Shown piece after piece: positions 26,950 through 35,298 of a stretch of DNA of 64,000 nucleotides; the stretch's first letter is position 1, and each line of letters starts with the position of its first letter. The DNA lies in assembly GCA_047636495.1 (NCBI GenBank), contig JBLILH010000006.1, positions 46,765-110,764 on the forward strand, read 5' to 3'. The DNA comes from Endobugula sp047636495. GTDB taxonomy: Bacteria; Pseudomonadota; Gammaproteobacteria; Pseudomonadales; Cellvibrionaceae. The notes beneath the pieces were generated by a model. It saw nothing but the letters and a program-made list of their open reading frames with translations, had not been told where the DNA came from and did no database searches. The position numbers and the translations under genes were made by a program.

Positions 26950-27062
26950 GATAATTTATCGCACCAAAAAATGATTTTTCATCGTTATTATTACTGACAG
27001 TGGGAATAACACGCATTTTTCGGTCAAAGGCGCGTGGATATCTGCCATATTATTATCAAACC

Positions 27063-27252
27063 CTAGGAGCCTGTCGAATGTAGAAAAAATCTACTACGGC
27101 TGCGAGAAATCGGTACATTTTCACGACTTTTTTCGTCGCTTAATAGCACCTACTGTGGGTGAATAAGCTCTCTATTCGCCTCAAAATATCGAAAAAATGC
27201 CCTCGCTTTATCACTGTCTCGCTACGATACACTAAGTCCGACAGGCTCCTAG
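27063..27252. repeat. 190-bp element bounded by 14-bp perfect inverted repeats
   Basis: CTAGGAGCCTGTCG at 27063-27076 and CGACAGGCTCCTAG at 27239-27252 are exact inverted repeats. The interior has no credible gene. A related end (CTAGGAGGCTGTCGG) recurs at 48863-48877. It looks like a small non-autonomous mobile element. Confidence 0.7.
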
Positions 27253-27265
27253 TAATAGATAAGAA

Positions 27266-27985
27266 CTATTCATCGTGTTGGAGCGACGGCCTTTTCAGCA
27301 CGCTTAAGACCAGTATAAGACCCACTAGCGCACCACCAACATGTGCTGTGTGAGCAATATTCGCACCGAATATAGAAAACCCGGTCACACTGGCATAGAT
27401 ATCAAAACTGAGTAAAGCCGGAACAAAGAACTTAGCGGGAATAGGAAAGGGTAAAAATATAAAAAATAGCTTGTGGTTGGGAAATAAAAACGCAAATCCT
27501 ACTAAAACACCGTAAATCGCACCTGACGCACCGACTACTGACGAGAAAAAAATAATTGCCGCTTGTTCCGAAGATGGAAATTGTGTGTAGTATTGACCGT
27601 TACTGAACCGCTGCAGCATATCATCAAACGGGATATTAACCGCTAACAGTGGCTCGATGGCTGATTGAAATTGGTAATAGCTGGCTAACTGATACATTAA
27701 GGCTGCGCCGACACCACAGGTAATATAAAACAATAAAAAACGTGTTCTACCCCAAACCTGCTCCAATATACGACCAAACATCCATAGCCCGAGCATATTA
27801 AACAACAAGTGCATCACACCACCGTGCACAAATAAATGGCTTAACAATTGCAACGGTTGAAATAATGGTGACTCCCAATAATATAACGCGACATTTTTTG
27901 TGTTGTTGGGGTCTATCATACCCAACAAAAAAGTCAGTGCGCATAAAGAAATTAACACATTGGTGGCAGTAAAGTGTCGATACAT
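27266..27985 (-). CDS. Rhomboid-family intramembrane serine protease
   Basis: The 239-aa protein has six or more membrane helices and the rhomboid catalytic pair: Ser in VVGASGAIYGVLVG and His in AHTAHVGGALVGL, with the oxyanion HLFVHGGVMHLLFNMLGLW in helix 2. The start MYRHFTATNV is preferred over a Met twelve codons upstream (28021) because the extra residues are charged and non-membrane. Rhomboids cleave transmembrane proteins within the bilayer; the substrate is unknown. The 190-bp repeat element lies 14 bp past its stop codon. Confidence 0.9.
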   Translation of the reverse strand: MYRHFTATNVLISLCALTFLLGMIDPNNTKNVALYYWESPLFQPLQLLSHLFVHGGVMHLLFNMLGLWMFGRILEQVWGRTRFLLFYITCGVGAALMYQLASYYQFQSAIEPLLAVNIPFDDMLQRFSNGQYYTQFPSSEQAAIIFFSSVVGASGAIYGVLVGFAFLFPNHKLFFIFLPFPIPAKFFVPALLSFDIYASVTGFSIFGANIAHTAHVGGALVGLILVLSVLKRPSLQHDE

Positions 27986-28021
27986 AAGAAATGTTGTCCG
28001 TCGTTTAAATATAATCTGCAA

Positions 28022-28439
28022 AGTTGTTATTATCGCTAGTTAATCATGCACTAGCAAATGCGTTAGGCGTGAAAGTCTTTTACGCGCTTTTTGACAAACG
28101 CTGTGACACTTGAACTTACCGCTAACGGCACCCTATCTTCAACACACAACCAAGAGTCGCAAATCAAAAAACAGTAAAGCCGTTCAATCTATTAACCAAT
28201 ATGGTGCTATTACGACATTGCCTGCTCATACGGATGTTTCTTTTTATACCTAAACGCTTAACGTTACCAACATAACGGCAAAGTATAATAATTATTGTCT
28301 GTGACCTAAGAGGTATGGTGCTTATCGGGTATAACTTGTAACATTATATTGAGTCGAACGGGAAAATATATTGCGCTCTCTAATACTGTGACCGTAATAC
28401 CAATATTTATTGTGTATCACCTAATATTGTACTTTCAGG
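28022..28439. other. Intergenic, no gene seen
   Basis: Only frames below 70 codons without ribosome sites occur here. No hairpin with a T run stands out. Confidence 0.5.
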
Positions 28440-28622
28440 ATGAACATAAAACTTACTTGCTGATTTTTATTTATTTTAATTTGCACTTCCCTTACTTTTG
28501 CTTCATCCATCTCAGAACCAAAATTCCGTACCGCTGCGCATTGTAATACACCGAAAGATTATGCAATATCAAAACAAGAGACTTTACGCGTTGAATTGAA
28601 AAAAGTGATCATTAAAAATTAA
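28440..28622 (+). pseudogene. Small exported protein with an in-frame UGA
   Basis: From ATG 28440 the frame reads MNIKLTC, a TGA, then FLFILICTSLTFASSISE, a typical signal peptide with cleavage after FASS or FA, and 30 more residues to TAA (28620-28622). Reading through the single TGA gives a coherent 60-residue secreted protein. It is most simply a gene killed by one nonsense mutation. The mature part matches nothing I recognise. Confidence 0.4.
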
Positions 28623-29328
28623 GGACTTTTTTTTGGCCAACACTGTTAGACCACGCTGTTAAAGATTAGGCAATAACCGTTAATAATAGGCAATCATAAG
28701 TCCTATTGGCAATATAACTTACCCGCTGACTATTTTGATAGCGATAATAAGATATTAAAGACACGATCAATGACCGCCGAATAGAAAGATACTTGGTTAT
28801 CAGTAGTCAATACTGATTTTATTATTGTTGACAATAAAAATGTGTGTGTGGAACAATGAAGAAAGGCTGTTTTGCATGTCTCACTATTTCATTAGCTGAT
28901 ATAGCAACACCACAAGAATTAGTATTATTACGACAAGGTAAAAGCCTAAATTTTAACACTAGTTTATTTTTAAAGTTATTTATGCGCTATATTTCTGATA
29001 GCAAACCGTCACCCTATGAAGAAAGTAGTGGCAAGGGCTTATATCAGGTCAACTTTACTATTCGCAATTGAAATTGACGATTTATTATAGGATAAGATCT
29101 TTGCACGGGAGATGAGTTTTATTTTTGGCTCCAGTAATACGCGGTATCAAGCTGCCTAAATCTGAAAACCATGGATGGCATGAACCCACAGAGAGAGTTT
29201 ATAGGTTATAACGTCATGCGACACCAAGGTAAGTGACCGACTAAGTCGGTTTTCCTCGGGGTGGAGGGGTAAACGCTGCGTGCAAGTAAAATAGCTTTCG
29301 TGCAACGGTTGCAGAATAAAATTATTGA
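28623..29328. other. Intergenic, possibly decayed
   Basis: A 71-codon frame starts at 28856 (MKKGCFACLTIS...) but lacks a ribosome site and resembles nothing known. A CCGACTAAGTCGG palindrome lies at about 29227-29240. I find no supported gene. Confidence 0.4.
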
Positions 29329-30084
29329 TTAGCTTTTTAACTTACTGGGCCGAATTTCCTGTGCTAACCATTGTAAGGTTTCGAAGTAGCCAACATATCG
29401 ACTAATATATTCCGGGGAAAGGTTGTTGATTTGCTGGAGTAAACGTATCGCTAAAATCTCTGGATTGAGCGGGCCTGGATTTTCAGGTGTTTCATTGAGG
29501 GCATTATCAATAAAATGATCAATACGTTTTTGGTGTTGGAATTTTTGATACGCCACACTAGACTTGAAACTAGAAGCAGAAAATAACGCAGCATGGTTAT
29601 TAGCGCCGTCATTTACCTCATCAAATTGATGCTGCATCTGTTTTTCTTGCTCGGTAAGTTGTTCGTTAAAACTTTCTATCACTTCAGCTGATCCGCTCGG
29701 TTCTCCTTTTTGTAAGTTTCCCTGCTGAGGATTATCCACACTATTGGCAAGCATATGACGCAACGCTACCAATGCCGATATGACCTGCGTGGTTTTCTCT
29801 TGTTCTGTTTCTATTCCCTGTTCTTGCTCTGATTTTATCCCTAATTCTGTCTTTGTTAGTTGTTCGATGCCATCTATATTTTTTAGTGCCATTAAATGTT
29901 TACAGTAGTAATCATCAAGCGCTTGTTGAATTTTCATTTCTAGTAACTCACGCACCTTCTCACGTTGCGTAGTCGCTCGATGTGCTAAGGATTCAATAAA
30001 ACAAAAACGTATAGGATCGTATTCGTCTGCGCCTTGATGTTTTAGTGCATCGAGTTTTTCTATCATATTATTGATAGATGGCAT
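29329..30084 (-). CDS. DUF2894 protein, last gene of the Zorya-like motor cluster
   Basis: The 251-aa soluble protein starts MPSINNMIEKLDALKHQGAD and ends with the conserved block GPLNPEILAIRLLQQ...LSPEYISRYVGYFETLQWLAQ that marks DUF2894. The middle is Glu/Gln-rich and probably coiled. The start is one base after the zorB-like stop (TAG-T-ATG), so it is translationally coupled; longer readings from 30222 overlap the OmpA domain and are rejected. In type III Zorya, as I recall it, one of the two subtype-specific proteins carries this domain. The biochemical activity is unknown. Confidence 0.75.
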   Translation of the reverse strand: MPSINNMIEKLDALKHQGADEYDPIRFCFIESLAHRATTQREKVRELLEMKIQQALDDYYCKHLMALKNIDGIEQLTKTELGIKSEQEQGIETEQEKTTQVISALVALRHMLANSVDNPQQGNLQKGEPSGSAEVIESFNEQLTEQEKQMQHQFDEVNDGANNHAALFSASSFKSSVAYQKFQHQKRIDHFIDNALNETPENPGPLNPEILAIRLLQQINNLSPEYISRYVGYFETLQWLAQEIRPSKLKS

Positions 30085-30085
30085 A

Positions 30086-30733
30086 CTACAAACCCGTATC
30101 CGATTGCGTGTCATCACTGGATATCCTGGGCACGGGGGCCATTTCAACACGTCGGTTTTGTGCGCGGCTGCCGCGATCAGTATTGGGGACAACGGGCTGC
30201 TGGGCGCCAAAGGCGGCAGCAAAGACCATCGACGAAGGCATTCCCTCTTCTATTAGAGCTCGCGTCACGTTGAGTGCACGCTGTGCAGACAAATCCCAGT
30301 TATCGATAAAATTAAGATTGCCCGTTTGAATGGGCTTGTCATCGGTAAATCCACTGACCATTAATAGTTGTTTACGCTCACTCAAATAAACCTTTAACGG
30401 AGCCACCAAGGTGTTTAATAGTTCGCGGCCCTCACCTTGTAAGGTGGATGAATTATTCGCAAATAACACATTACCGCTAATACCAATACGTCCGTCTCGT
30501 AGCGTGACTCGCCCTGCTGCCAACGGGTCAGACAGCGCCTGCTCTAACGCCATACGACGCTGTTCTTCGATCTTACGTTTATTAATTTCAGTTTCTAAAT
30601 TTTGCGATAGCTCTAACTGAAACCCTAAAGACCATACCAACAACAATACAAATACGCCGACTAAACCGGCCATCAAGTCGCCAAAAATGGGCCATACTGG
30701 CTGGTCGTCTATGCCTTCGTTGAGTTGATTCAT
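30086..30733 (-). CDS. zorB: MotB/ZorB-like OmpA-family stator protein
   Basis: The 215-aa protein has a short cytoplasmic N-terminus, one membrane helix (residues ~18-36) preceded by PIFGDL in which Asp19 sits where MotB/ZorB carry the ion-binding aspartate, a linker helix (~40-70), and an OmpA-type peptidoglycan-binding domain (~83-200) with VSGFTDDKP, NWDLSAQRA and GSRAQNRRVE. It would form the two-fold rod inside a ZorA pentamer and anchor it to the cell wall. It follows zorA by ~50 bp. MotB or TolR of another system is the alternative, but the neighbours favour Zorya. Confidence 0.82.
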   Translation of the reverse strand: MNQLNEGIDDQPVWPIFGDLMAGLVGVFVLLLVWSLGFQLELSQNLETEINKRKIEEQRRMALEQALSDPLAAGRVTLRDGRIGISGNVLFANNSSTLQGEGRELLNTLVAPLKVYLSERKQLLMVSGFTDDKPIQTGNLNFIDNWDLSAQRALNVTRALIEEGMPSSMVFAAAFGAQQPVVPNTDRGSRAQNRRVEMAPVPRISSDDTQSDTGL

Positions 30734-30783
30734 TGGGAGCTACCTTCTTTCATCTGACACTTAGCTATCATCTCAGACATTCT

Positions 30784-32793
30784 TTATGTCTCCGAGGAAG
30801 CGGGTGATGTTGCTGGCGACGAAGGTGCTGCACGACCAAGCTGTCGCAACTGCTCAACCATTTCCTGTTGCGAAAAAATAGTATGGTCAATAATCTCACG
30901 CGCTTGTGCCACGTAGTAGCCCATTTGTTCGTCACTGCGTTGAGTACTATTTTCTAACGAGCCTTCTATCAAGATGAGTGTTTCGCTTACATCACGAGTC
31001 GATTGGCTAAACTGCTCAACTGCCGTATGAAAGGCATCGCTGACGCTCGCCAATTCGACCGCGCTACCACTAAAGTGATCTGCCGCATTCGATAATCGTG
31101 TGGCCTCGGTATCCACTTGCAGACTAAAGCGCTCACTAATCTCTTTTAAGGTATTCGCCGAATCACTCGCTAATGTTTGTAGCGTATCGCTCTGTTTGGT
31201 GGATGACTGTGCTAACGCATTTGCCACCGTCGTTAATTGTTCAAAAATTTTCTGTCGCTCAACTAATAACTGATTGTCCCGTTCCATCGTATTAGTCATT
31301 TCTGCACGCAGCTTGCCAATCACTTCGGCGGCCACCTTTGGCGTTTCTGATGCCGTTTCAATCAAGTGTGCCATAGGGGCTTCTAAACCTATCCCCAGTT
31401 GCTGCAAGTGCTCCGCTGCCGATGCGCTCAACTGTTTAAGTTGTTCTACCACATTATCGCCTCGGCGGGCTTCTTCATCGCGCAAAGCCGTTAGCTGCTC
31501 ACTTAACTGTGTGGTTAATGCATGTACTTGGGTATCGTGACGATCAAGCCACTGAGCTTCATTCTTAATACGCTGCTCAACCAACTGCTCGGTGGCACCC
31601 AATAATGAACGCACTTCTTCAAGCGATGCTGTCGTACTCGCCTGTTGATTAGCCGCGAATGTTTGCATGGCTGCTTGTGCGCCATGACTCGTTTTCTCAA
31701 ATGCCTCATGCCATTGAGAGAGGCGCAGCTGGTCTTGGCTCTGTTGATGTGCAATCCATGATTCACTGGCCGTACCAAAGCGAGAGAGCATTTCAGTCGA
31801 GGCATGACTCGCTTGCTCATTAAGCCCTTCAACTGTACTCGCCATATCACGGCTTACCGTATTAACCATCTCCACAATAATCGGTTGTAGTAGACCCATT
31901 GACTGCTGTAGATTTTCACCTAACAAACGGCTGCTATTCTCCACCGTTTGTTTAACACTTTGCTGCAAACTCGTATCAACAGAGTGGGCCAGCGTGGTGT
32001 AAGTGCTGCGCATTTCTTTACTCATTTCGCTATAAAACTGTGTTTGATTCGCCGTGAGTTGCTGGCTAATATCTTGGCTAAAATGCGTTAAGAGGTCAGC
32101 GACAGAGGCTAGCTTTTCTGCCACAACGGGGAACGATTGCGACTGTTCCTGCATCGCGTTAAAGGTTTGTTCACGGTGGTAGGCCAGAGAAAAATCTTGG
32201 AAGGTGCTCATCATCTTGCCATCGAGCAATTGTGAGGCTAATAGTCGCTGACGACGACTTAAGGTGGACATAAATCCCAACATAGCCGATGCACTGACAC
32301 CCGCCACCGACGTACCAAAGGCTAAACTCAACCCCTTGATAGGTGCACTAAGCCCCGCTCTAATCGCTTCTAATTCATTCGTACCTTCTAGTGCTAAGAC
32401 TGCGCCTTTTAGCGTATCCACCATTCCGGCAAACGTACCCAACAAACCCAGCATGACCAGTAAACCGACCAAGTAAGGTGTCATCATAGGCGCCGGTAAC
32501 GGTACGTACTCGCCCTTGATACGTAACCGCACGCTACTCTGTAGCGCAGGCGACAATAACGTTAACCAGTCGTCTAATACCAACACTTTTTCGTCGGCTT
32601 TGCGTAATGCGTGATTCAGCGTGCGGGTCTCTTGCTGAAAGCGCATCAACTCCATAAAGCCAATCACATAAACAATGGCGATAACGCCTGTGACAAAAAA
32701 GGCGAGAAGATTAGAACCCATAAAACTGGATCCCATCCATAATACAATGGTTGCACCTAATACAAAGGCGGCGATAGACAAAGTACGTGTCAT
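30784..32793 (-). CDS. zorA: MotA/ZorA-like motor protein with long coiled-coil tail (DUF802 type)
   Basis: The 669-aa inner-membrane protein has helices at about 5-22, 29-49, 104-124 and 152-175. The third carries GLLGTFAGMVDTL, the hallmark of MotA/TolQ/ExbB channels, and the fourth GLSLAFGTSVAGVSASAMLG with the polar T161-S162 lining the ion path. Residues ~200-665 form a long helical, Gln/Ser/Glu-rich tail with repeats of similar segments (DUF802 type), expected to project into the cytoplasm. This is the layout of ZorA, an ion-driven motor that rotates a tail. Its start overlaps the DUF3348 stop by four bases. A plain flagellar MotA is excluded by the tail and by the lack of flagellar neighbours. 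Confidence 0.82.
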   Translation of the reverse strand: MTRTLSIAAFVLGATIVLWMGSSFMGSNLLAFFVTGVIAIVYVIGFMELMRFQQETRTLNHALRKADEKVLVLDDWLTLLSPALQSSVRLRIKGEYVPLPAPMMTPYLVGLLVMLGLLGTFAGMVDTLKGAVLALEGTNELEAIRAGLSAPIKGLSLAFGTSVAGVSASAMLGFMSTLSRRQRLLASQLLDGKMMSTFQDFSLAYHREQTFNAMQEQSQSFPVVAEKLASVADLLTHFSQDISQQLTANQTQFYSEMSKEMRSTYTTLAHSVDTSLQQSVKQTVENSSRLLGENLQQSMGLLQPIIVEMVNTVSRDMASTVEGLNEQASHASTEMLSRFGTASESWIAHQQSQDQLRLSQWHEAFEKTSHGAQAAMQTFAANQQASTTASLEEVRSLLGATEQLVEQRIKNEAQWLDRHDTQVHALTTQLSEQLTALRDEEARRGDNVVEQLKQLSASAAEHLQQLGIGLEAPMAHLIETASETPKVAAEVIGKLRAEMTNTMERDNQLLVERQKIFEQLTTVANALAQSSTKQSDTLQTLASDSANTLKEISERFSLQVDTEATRLSNAADHFSGSAVELASVSDAFHTAVEQFSQSTRDVSETLILIEGSLENSTQRSDEQMGYYVAQAREIIDHTIFSQQEMVEQLRQLGRAAPSSPATSPASSET

Positions 32794-33599
32794 TTTATTT
32801 CTTCTTCCTCTTCTGTTTCTGTGGCTAGAGCATCGATTAAACCTAACGTCGGTTGAAGTCGTATGTCTAATTCAGCCAGTAACACGGTTTGCATTTCACG
32901 CAAAAAAGCGGCCACCGACTCTTTTTCTGTCTTGTATTCATTGAATAAATAATTGAATCGTTTACGCAACAGCACAGGAATAACGCCCAATGTTTTTCGA
33001 CTGTAACTGGCGAGCACCTCGTTTAACTTTCCGTCAAGTGCCGCAAGCTGCGCCAATGAGGGGGATTGCGCGGTCAGTTCTCGGCGAATTCGGGTATGTA
33101 ATTGGACAATACGGGATTCCATCTCACTTTGTTGCAAGGCATAAAATCGGAGATAGGCGCTTAAACCCTGATCGCCCTCATTAAAATGAGTGTCCCCCAT
33201 TCTCGGTAAACTCATGATTGATGATCGTTTAACCGTAGCCGTTGCCTGATATACCGAGGTCTTAAATGTAAGCTCAGGAAGAGTGAAGCTTGCTATAATG
33301 AGTGACATCATCTCGCCACGGGCACTAAGAAATCTGCATTGAGCGCTATTAATCGTATCCGCACAACCTATTACACCCGCTCTATCTGTAACACCTATAG
33401 ATGGCACTCTGGCCAGAAAGTCCGCAAGATGAAATGCCTCCGAAAAATCGATGAATTGACCCACCGTCTCGACAAATCGTGGGTGTGGCAAAGCGCTATC
33501 AAGCACCGACAACGACTGCAACGTCTTCATTAGCAAAGAGCTAGGGCGAGCCAAAGTGGCAGATACTGTTGAGGCAATACATACGGATTTTGGTGGCAT
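32790..33599 (-). CDS. DUF3348 protein, first gene of the Zorya-like motor cluster
   Basis: The protein (up to 269 aa) has no membrane segment. The N-terminal RPSSLLMKTLQSL...FVETVGQFIDFSEAFHLADFLA and the helical C-terminal half (from ~150, YLRFYALQQSEMESRIVQLH) match my memory of DUF3348 proteins, which always sit beside DUF802, OmpA and DUF2894 genes. The stop overlaps the zorA start (ATGA). The start is uncertain: MPPKSV at 33599 has no clear ribosome site and MKTLQSL downstream is possible. Role unknown; in type III Zorya, as I recall it, a DUF3348 protein is a subtype-specific component. Confidence 0.72.
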   Translation of the reverse strand: MPPKSVCIASTVSATLARPSSLLMKTLQSLSVLDSALPHPRFVETVGQFIDFSEAFHLADFLARVPSIGVTDRAGVIGCADTINSAQCRFLSARGEMMSLIIASFTLPELTFKTSVYQATATVKRSSIMSLPRMGDTHFNEGDQGLSAYLRFYALQQSEMESRIVQLHTRIRRELTAQSPSLAQLAALDGKLNEVLASYSRKTLGVIPVLLRKRFNYLFNEYKTEKESVAAFLREMQTVLLAELDIRLQPTLGLIDALATETEEEEEIK

Positions 33600-33791
33600 A
33601 TAGGTGGAATAGTCTTGCGTCTAAAAAAGCCGAGCATTCTACCACTGTTCTAATGCTTGCGCCTTTGAAAGCCACCAAGTTACCAGAGAATGTTTTCGTA
33701 ATAATGTGTTTGTCGCTAGTTGAGGGCCAGCGGAAGGATAGATTAGAAAAGGCTGAAGGCAAACTAAGGCAAACTAAGGCATATAATATAG

Positions 33792-34127
33792 TTAACGGCC
33801 AAAAAATTGATCAATTAACGCCACTGACTCGCCCATAATGTGATCTTCGAATTCACTCAGGCTTTTACCGAATATTTGTAGGTATTTATCAGCTTGATCG
33901 TGGGTGAGCTCCTTACTCGAAATATGGTATTCCATCTCGGGTAGTAATTTCTTCTTTCGAGGGGTAATGTTCCAACAGATAAAGTCCGCATCTACACCGA
34001 CGACCATCATCTGCGCAAACACACAAAATGCATCCACGTGATTCATGCCTTCAGGCCCCAAACAGCCGGGCTCGACACGGTAGGTAACCGTTAGTTTTTG
34101 GTGATCGGGTAAGGGTAAGCTAACGTT
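33792..34127 (-). CDS. Conserved-looking small protein of unknown function
   Basis: The 111-aa soluble protein starts MNVSLPLPDHQKLTVTYRVE and has the central element GCLGPEGMNHVDAFCVFA. I do not recognise a named domain, though the composition and lack of low-complexity suggest a real gene. It lies ~190 bp upstream of the DUF3348 gene on the same strand, so it could be part of the same transcript. The Met twelve codons upstream (34163) is less likely because those residues are hydrophobic and irregular. Confidence 0.6.
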   Translation of the reverse strand, partial: NVSLPLPDHQKLTVTYRVEPGCLGPEGMNHVDAFCVFAQMMVVGVDADFICWNITPRKKKLLPEMEYHISSKELTHDQADKYLQIFGKSLSEFEDHIMGESVALIDQFFGR

Positions 34128-34297
34128 CATAACGCGGCAACTCAGCTCTATAATAGTGAACAATAAGTAAACAAGTGTATTGAGTATAGATCATAGCACG
34201 AGAAATCGTGATGGTAATTAGCAAAAAATGATTGAACTGTCAACATAAAAACACGCTACCCCAAATAATAGAGCGCTCTGTGACGTGCCTTTGAGAG

Positions 34298-34504
34298 CTA
34301 TTTCTCTAATATTGCTTGTGGGTAGCGGTCACCTAAGGCTTTTTTCTGCTTCTGTGTCAGCGCTTTACCTGCAACGCGGAAAACCTCGTGCTCTTCCTCA
34401 TTTAAATGATGGTTTAGTGGGTGGTGAAGCCGCTTAAAACAAGCTAGCCAAGCTGAGGAAAACATTGCTACGGTGGCGACCTTATTACTATAAGAGTGAG
34501 AGGC
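34298..34504 (-). pseudogene. C-terminal fragment of a hemerythrin-domain protein
   Basis: The last ~55 codons read FSSAWLACFKRLHHPLNHHL then NEEEHEVFRVAGKALTQKQK, which is the final helix pair of bacterial hemerythrin (HHE) proteins, including the HHLxEEE iron ligands. The preceding part of the open frame (up to 34633) shows no hemerythrin helices 1 and 2 and no other family, so the protein would not hold a di-iron centre. I read it as the tail of a gene whose 5' end was replaced. Confidence 0.6.
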
Positions 34505-34643
34505 GTAAGCTACCGTGTACGATAGCGGTAATAACAGACGAAACACTACCAGCGGGAAACCCCCTAACGATGCAGCTATGTTATTGCGTAAAATAACTTT
34601 CACCTTTTCATTATCATTCAACCGAAAAATCAATAATAAGTGG

Positions 34644-35150
34644 TTATAATTTTTTTAATATACCGTTATCGTAATCATCTACATTGAGGGTGACCTTGTA
34701 CTTTTCAGCTATCCGATTAAGCTCTGCTTGCTTAACCTCCAATTCGTCCATAGTCAGAGTATTATCGTCTAAATTCCATAGTAAGCGTGACCCTGCATAG
34801 CTATAATGAATCGCTAGCAAAGCATCCATATTCCCTTTTTTGCTAGCGGCTTCTAACTTAAGCATTTTTCTATTGATTTTATTGAGTGCTTGCTTTAACT
34901 CCCAAACATATACTACTTCAGTCATAAAATCGTGTGTACGATATTTATTCAACAACCAAGCGATAACCACACCGCTAACAACAACACCTAATAAGTTCCA
35001 ATAAAAATGACTACCGCTTTCATCAGGAAATAAAGCAATAAGCATTTGTGACAAAGTCAAACTGCCAACCGCTAAGGCAACTGCGCACCCCGCCATAACA
35101 AATTTTAAATGACGACGGTAACGTGCTTTATTAATGTCAATGAGTTTCAT
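34644..35150 (-). CDS. DUF3087-type membrane protein
   Basis: The 168-aa inner-membrane protein has two helices (about 16-38 and 48-66) followed by a soluble helical domain starting at THDFMTEVVYVWELKQALNKI. The pattern (MKLIDINKARYRRHL, FYWNLLGVV) fits the DUF3087 family of gammaproteobacteria. Function unknown. It is 10 bp from the hemerythrin-fragment frame and has 13-bp tandem repeats in front of its promoter region. Confidence 0.7.
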   Translation of the reverse strand: MKLIDINKARYRRHLKFVMAGCAVALAVGSLTLSQMLIALFPDESGSHFYWNLLGVVVSGVVIAWLLNKYRTHDFMTEVVYVWELKQALNKINRKMLKLEAASKKGNMDALLAIHYSYAGSRLLWNLDDNTLTMDELEVKQAELNRIAEKYKVTLNVDDYDNGILKKL

Positions 35151-35164
35151 AACGTCCTAAAATA

Positions 35165-35205
35165 GAATGTGAAAGAGAGTTTGAAAGAGAGTTTAAAAGA
35201 GAGTG
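35165..35205. repeat. Tandem 13-bp repeats
   Basis: The unit GTTTGAAAGAGA(G) is repeated about three times (GTGAAAGAGAG-TTTGAAAGAGAG-TTTAAAAGAGAG). It lies upstream of the DUF3087 gene. Confidence 0.7.
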
Positions 35206-35298
35206 TGAATTAAAGAATCACCCTGTGCTTGCACACAACCATCTAGCGATTCATCACCCAGTATTATACAGCCATTAAAACCACACCTTCTCTCCCGC

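Noticed and set aside
28844..29071. 75-codon frame left of the motor cluster
   Set aside because: No ribosome site and no protein-like feature beyond a possible MKKG start; listed only as intergenic content.
30086..32793. Motor pair as flagellar MotAB or TolQR
   Set aside because: No flagellar or tolA/tolB/pal genes are near, the tail is far too long for MotA or TolQ, and the DUF3348/DUF2894 neighbours point to Zorya.
34298..34633. Full-length 111-aa membrane protein
   Set aside because: Only the last third resembles a known family (hemerythrin); the hydrophobic leader is irregular, so a fragment is more likely.
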